A stretch of DNA of 64,000 bases from Pseudomonas sp. MPC6 (GTDB lineage Bacteria; Pseudomonadota; Gammaproteobacteria; Pseudomonadales; Pseudomonadaceae), in assembly GCF_006094435.1 (NCBI RefSeq), contig NZ_CP034783.1:3437001-3501000 (forward strand), read 5' to 3'. A program made the translations under genes and the position numbers. Below, piece after piece: positions 60,827 to 64,000 of this stretch. Every line of letters begins with the position of its first letter. Within the stretch, counting starts at the first letter, position 1. The notes beneath the pieces were generated by a model. It searched no databases, had not been told where the DNA came from, and saw only the letters and a program-made list of their open reading frames with translations.

Positions 60827-63175
60827 ATGCCGAAACATAAAAATAAAGCGCCTGCACCGACCCCCGATTCAGCTCCGCCCCTGATTGCCCGTTATCTGTT
60901 TCCCGTCACCATAGGTTTATTGCTGATGGCCGTCGCGGGCATCGGCTGGTTTTTGTTCAGCAGCCAACAGGCTCCCACGGCCGTGGTCACTGCGCCCGTC
61001 ACCGTACCGGTGAAGCCGCAACCGGTTGCCCCGGCACCGGCGAAAATGGTCGATGAGCAACAGTGCCAAGGCTGCCACAGCGAGCAAGTCAAGGATTGGC
61101 AAGGCTCCCATCACCAATTGGCGATGCAGCCCGCCACTGCCAAAACGATGCTGGGTGACTTCAATAACGTCACCTTCAAGGCCGAAAATGAAACCACCCG
61201 TTTCTTGCGCAACAACGACGAATTCTGGGTCAACACCCCTGGCATCGATGGCAAGAACGCCGATTTCAAGGTGGCCTACACCTTCGGCATAGCGCCGTTG
61301 CAGCAGTACCTGATCGAGGTCGGCGAAGGTCGGTTGCAAGCGTTTGGCGTGGCCTGGGATAGCGAAAAACAGCGCTGGTTTCACCTCTATCCGGGCCAAG
61401 GCGTGAACTTCAAAGACCCGCTGCACTGGAGCAAGCCCAGCCAGAACGCCAATTTCATGTGTGTCGAATGCCACACCACCGGCTATAAACGCAATTTCGA
61501 TCCGGTCAAAAACACCTTCGACAGTCACTGGAACAGCCTCGGTGTCGGCTGCCAGGCCTGTCACGGCCCGGCGTCCGGTCACCTGGCGTGGACCGCCAGC
61601 AAAGGCGACCTGAGCCACGCCGGTTTTGCCATCGACCTCAAGGACAAGGACGCCACCGTCGAGCTCGAGACCTGTGCCCGCTGCCACGCCCGCCGCGCCC
61701 CCTTGGGCGATGGCTTCACCGTCGGCAAGCGCTTGATGGACGATTACCTGCCAAGTACCCTGACCCGCGAGTTGTACGCCCTGGATGGCAAGATCAAGGA
61801 CGAGGTGTTCGAACACGGGTCGTTCACCCAGAGCAAAATGTTCGACAAGGGCGTGCGTTGCAGCAACTGCCACAACCCCCACAGCACCCAACTCAAGGCC
61901 CCCGGCAATGGCGTGTGCCTGCAATGCCACAACAGCGCCGGCAACACCTCGGTGGCAGGCGTCGATGGCAAGGGCCTGCAGGCAAAGAACTACGATTCAA
62001 TCGACCACACCCGCCACCCCGTGGGCCAGCCCGGCTCGCAGTGCGTGGATTGCCACATGCCCGGCAAGTTCTACATGGGCAATGACTTTCGCCATGACCA
62101 CAGTTTCAGCATTCCCGACCCTGTGCGCGCGAAAACACTCGGCACCCCGGACGCCTGCCTGACCTGTCACCAGGGCAAGGCCGGCGACAAGGTCACCGAA
62201 CAGTTCAAGCTCTGGAACAGTGCCACCACCGCCCTGGCTCCACGCTACGACGAGAGCCTGTGGCTGATCCGCAACGGCCGGCCCGGCGCGGCGCAAGCCT
62301 TGTACGAGCAGCTGCAACGCAGCGATCTGCCGGCGATCCAGCGTGCGACCTTGTTGGCCGAATTGCCGCTGTATCCCAGTGAGCAGGCGTTGAACCTCGC
62401 CACCCGGGACTTGAGCAACCCGGCGCCGCAAGTGCGCGAAAGCGCTGTGCGGGCAATCAGCGCGTTCCTGCCACCGGCGGAGCGTGCGTCGCGGCTGACG
62501 CCATTGCTGGGGGATCCGGTGAAGGCCGTGCGCATCGTCGCGGCCCGGGACTTGCTCAGTGTGGCCCGCACGGGTTTGGGCAACGCCCAGGCCAACTGGA
62601 ACGCGGCCATCTCCGAGTATGAAACCGTGCAGAAAAGCCTGGCCGAACGCGCCGAAGCCAACCTCAACCTGGCCATGCTCTATCAGGCCAGCGGGCGCGG
62701 CGGCGAAGTAGAAGCGCTGCTGCGCACAGCCCTCAAGCGCGATCCGGACTTCCACCCGGCGCTGGTGACGCTGGTGCAATGGCTGGAAGCCGGCGGGCGC
62801 GCTCAGGAAGCCCAGGCGCTGCTGCAACAGAGCCTGAAAGAGCATCCGGACGCCGCCCTGCTGCAACATACCCAAGGCTTGGCGCTGATTCGTGCCGGCC
62901 AGGCGGACCAGGCCATGCCGGCCCTGCGTAAAGCCGCTCGACTGGAGCCGCAGAACGCCCAATACGGCTATGTCCTCGCGGTGGCGTTGCACGACAGTGG
63001 CAAGGTCGATGACGCCTGCCATGAGCTGGAAAGACTGTTGAAAGAGCAGCCGGCGAATCGCAATGCGCGGTTGGCGCTGATCCAGTATTACCTGGAGAAC
63101 GGGCAGGAACCGAAGGCGCAGGTGTTGTTGCAGGGCTGGAAGAAGATGAACATGGGTGATCCGGCGTTGAAGTGA
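60827..63175 (+). CDS. Membrane-anchored octaheme cytochrome c with HEAT/TPR tail
   Basis: A 782-residue protein. A Pro-rich N-terminus leads into one transmembrane helix (about residues 24-45) and then a periplasmic multiheme region with eight C-x-x-C-H sites: CQGCH at 80-84, then CVECH, CQACH, CARCH, CSNCH, CLQCH, CVDCH and CLTCH. The last third contains HEAT-like and TPR-like helical repeats (from about residue 500). It resembles the NrfA/cytochrome c554-like multiheme proteins with TPRs, but no partner oxidase or quinol dehydrogenase is adjacent. The ATG at 60827 is preferred (GGAAG five bases upstream). Confidence 0.82.
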   Translation: MPKHKNKAPAPTPDSAPPLIARYLFPVTIGLLLMAVAGIGWFLFSSQQAPTAVVTAPVTVPVKPQPVAPAPAKMVDEQQCQGCHSEQVKDWQGSHHQLAMQPATAKTMLGDFNNVTFKAENETTRFLRNNDEFWVNTPGIDGKNADFKVAYTFGIAPLQQYLIEVGEGRLQAFGVAWDSEKQRWFHLYPGQGVNFKDPLHWSKPSQNANFMCVECHTTGYKRNFDPVKNTFDSHWNSLGVGCQACHGPASGHLAWTASKGDLSHAGFAIDLKDKDATVELETCARCHARRAPLGDGFTVGKRLMDDYLPSTLTRELYALDGKIKDEVFEHGSFTQSKMFDKGVRCSNCHNPHSTQLKAPGNGVCLQCHNSAGNTSVAGVDGKGLQAKNYDSIDHTRHPVGQPGSQCVDCHMPGKFYMGNDFRHDHSFSIPDPVRAKTLGTPDACLTCHQGKAGDKVTEQFKLWNSATTALAPRYDESLWLIRNGRPGAAQALYEQLQRSDLPAIQRATLLAELPLYPSEQALNLATRDLSNPAPQVRESAVRAISAFLPPAERASRLTPLLGDPVKAVRIVAARDLLSVARTGLGNAQANWNAAISEYETVQKSLAERAEANLNLAMLYQASGRGGEVEALLRTALKRDPDFHPALVTLVQWLEAGGRAQEAQALLQQSLKEHPDAALLQHTQGLALIRAGQADQAMPALRKAARLEPQNAQYGYVLAVALHDSGKVDDACHELERLLKEQPANRNARLALIQYYLENGQEPKAQVLLQGWKKMNMGDPALK

Positions 63176-63193
63176 TTTTCGGTACAGGGACAA

Positions 63194-63225
63194 TCAAAAG
63201 ATCGCAGCCTGCGAACTTTTGATCT
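63194..63225. terminator. Inverted repeat between convergent cytochrome and DUF934 genes
   Basis: TCAAAAG and CTTTTGA arms flank GCAGcctGC in a short stem-loop in the 57-base gap between two convergent genes. It includes the AAAAGATCGCAGCCT element also seen at 44867. It could end transcription from both sides. Confidence 0.4.
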
Positions 63226-63232
63226 TGAAGCC

Positions 63233-63712
63233 TCACCGTCGTCTGAACAACGGCCGCGGCTCGATCACCGAGCGGCCATACAACACGCTCATCCCGGCCA
63301 ACCCCTTGAGCGCATCCTCGGCGGATTTGTCCTCGCGCACGGCAAAGCTGTCAAAACCACACTGACGCATATGGCTGAGCTGGTCACGCAATACATCACC
63401 CACCGCGCGTAACTCACCTGCCCAGCCCAATCGCGTGCGCAGCAGGTACGCCTGGCTATATCCGCGACCGTCCCTGAAGCTAGGAAAATCCAGGGCAATC
63501 AGCGGCAGGTGTCCAAACCATGGCTTGAGGCTTTCCACTTCATCATCCGGTCCCAGCCACACTGCATGCTTCTGCGGATCGTCAAGCCAGCGGGTCAACG
63601 GCAGAATCACCGGGCCCGTCGGTAAATCCCCATCGGGATTCCTGAGCAGCGTCCACGGATCGTCAGCGACAATCCGCGCCACAGCGTCTTCCAGTCGCAG
63701 CAGATTGTTCAT
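63233..63712 (-). CDS. DUF934 protein, sulfite-reductase-associated
   Basis: A 159-residue protein of the DUF934 family, with W-L-G-P-D-D-E-V-E near residue 50, A-L-D-F-P-S-F-R-D-G-R-G-Y-S-Q-A near 75, G-D-V-L-R-D-Q near 105 and C-G-F-D-S-F near 118. It is commonly found next to cysI or cysH in proteobacteria and is thought to help assimilatory sulfate reduction, but the activity is not known. The ATG at 63712 overlaps the cysI stop by ATGA. It is the last gene of the operon. Confidence 0.85.
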   Translation of the reverse strand: MNNLLRLEDAVARIVADDPWTLLRNPDGDLPTGPVILPLTRWLDDPQKHAVWLGPDDEVESLKPWFGHLPLIALDFPSFRDGRGYSQAYLLRTRLGWAGELRAVGDVLRDQLSHMRQCGFDSFAVREDKSAEDALKGLAGMSVLYGRSVIEPRPLFRRR

Positions 63713-64000
63713 GCCAGGACCTCCAGGAGCTTGGGGTAAACCTCTTCCTTGAACGGCTCCAGGCCGATGCGCTGCAAGGTGTCGACAAACAACTCGTCGC
63801 TCTCGCGGTAACGCACGAAGGTGGCGATGATCCGATCGATCACCTCGGGCACTTCGGCGGCGCTGAAGGACGGGCCGATGACCTTGCCCAACGCGCTGTG
63901 CTTGCCCTGTGAGCCGCCAAGGGTGATCTGGTACCACTCGCTGCCGTTTTTATCGACCCCGAGAATGCCGATGTTGCCGATGTGGTGGTGGCCGCAGGCA
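63709..64000 (-). CDS. cysI: Sulfite (nitrite) reductase hemoprotein, C-terminal part (partial)
   Basis: The frame runs off the right edge. The visible tail includes C-G-H-H-H-I-G-N-I-G-I-L-G-V-D-K-N-G, then Y-Q-I-T-L-G-G-S, and I-G-P-S-F-S-A-A-E-V-P-E-V-I, typical of nitrite/sulfite reductases with siroheme and [4Fe-4S]. The tail with G-G-S-Q-G and the DUF934 partner fit assimilatory sulfite reductase (CysI). Its stop overlaps the DUF934 ATG. Only the last roughly 96 residues are present, so the subtype is inferred. Confidence 0.8.
   Translation of the reverse strand, partial: ACGHHHIGNIGILGVDKNGSEWYQITLGGSQGKHSALGKVIGPSFSAAEVPEVIDRIIATFVRYRESDELFVDTLQRIGLEPFKEEVYPKLLEVLA

Overview
The window is a chromosomal segment of a high-GC gamma-proteobacterium, almost certainly a Pseudomonas of the fluorescens/putida radiation. 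The evidence is muxABC-opmB, an isoleucine/short branched-chain acyl-CoA operon with the P. putida PP_2213-2217 gene order, a GlgE/TreS/TreYZ block like P. aeruginosa PA2151-PA2165, and many REP palindromes of the GTAGGAGC..GGCTTGCCAGC type. I see no rRNA, tRNA, CRISPR, IS element or prophage. About 47 genes look intact; three decayed gene remnants are present and two CDSs run off the window edges.

1-8.5 kb: end of a valine-degradation pair (3-hydroxyisobutyryl-CoA hydrolase fragment, isobutyryl-CoA-dehydrogenase-like), then on the minus strand an AraC regulator, acyl-CoA synthetase, SDR dehydrogenase, thiolase, acyl-CoA dehydrogenase and enoyl-CoA hydratase. 8.5-13.4 kb: PssA-type phospholipid synthase coupled to the AraC gene, a DUF1348 gene behind a perfect 26-bp TetR-style palindrome, a TSUP permease, NudC and a dienoyl-CoA isomerase.

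13.9-40.7 kb: a large alpha-glucan/trehalose island. glgA-treZ-malQ-treY-DUF2934-glgX run rightward with three stop/start overlaps or near-abutting ends; glgE, treS-pep2 and glgB run leftward from the other end. TreY and TreZ make trehalose from linear glucan, TreS-Pep2 makes maltose-1-phosphate, GlgE and GlgB build branched glucan, and GlgX and MalQ recycle it. Between the two arms lies a translationally coupled module of unknown function (acyl-CoA-dehydrogenase-fold protein, PIG-L deacetylase, NodS-like N-methyltransferase, and a second PIG-L lacking catalytic residues). It is followed by a 1.5-kb array of twelve 128-bp REP-pair units with a 512-bp higher-order period, an endonuclease/exonuclease/phosphatase-fold gene, and an autotransporter remnant next to an intact relative.

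40.8-58 kb: MgtC-like membrane protein, DUF3203, CcoG, a MocR regulator, an SDR, an MHYT-GGDEF-EAL c-di-GMP protein (MucR-like), the four-gene muxABC-opmB efflux operon with every junction an ATGA overlap, and tpx with a clear terminator. 58-64 kb: a YciI-like protein, a scrap yard of S-type-pyocin and spermidine-synthase-like remnants, a DUF3313 lipoprotein, a large octaheme cytochrome c with a HEAT/TPR tail, and the 3' end of a sulfite-reductase operon (cysI-DUF934).

The most promising leads are the deacetylase/methyltransferase/pseudo-deacetylase module inside the trehalose island, the higher-order REP array beside it, the orphan TetR-type operator, REP elements that supply stop codons to two genes, and the octaheme-TPR protein.
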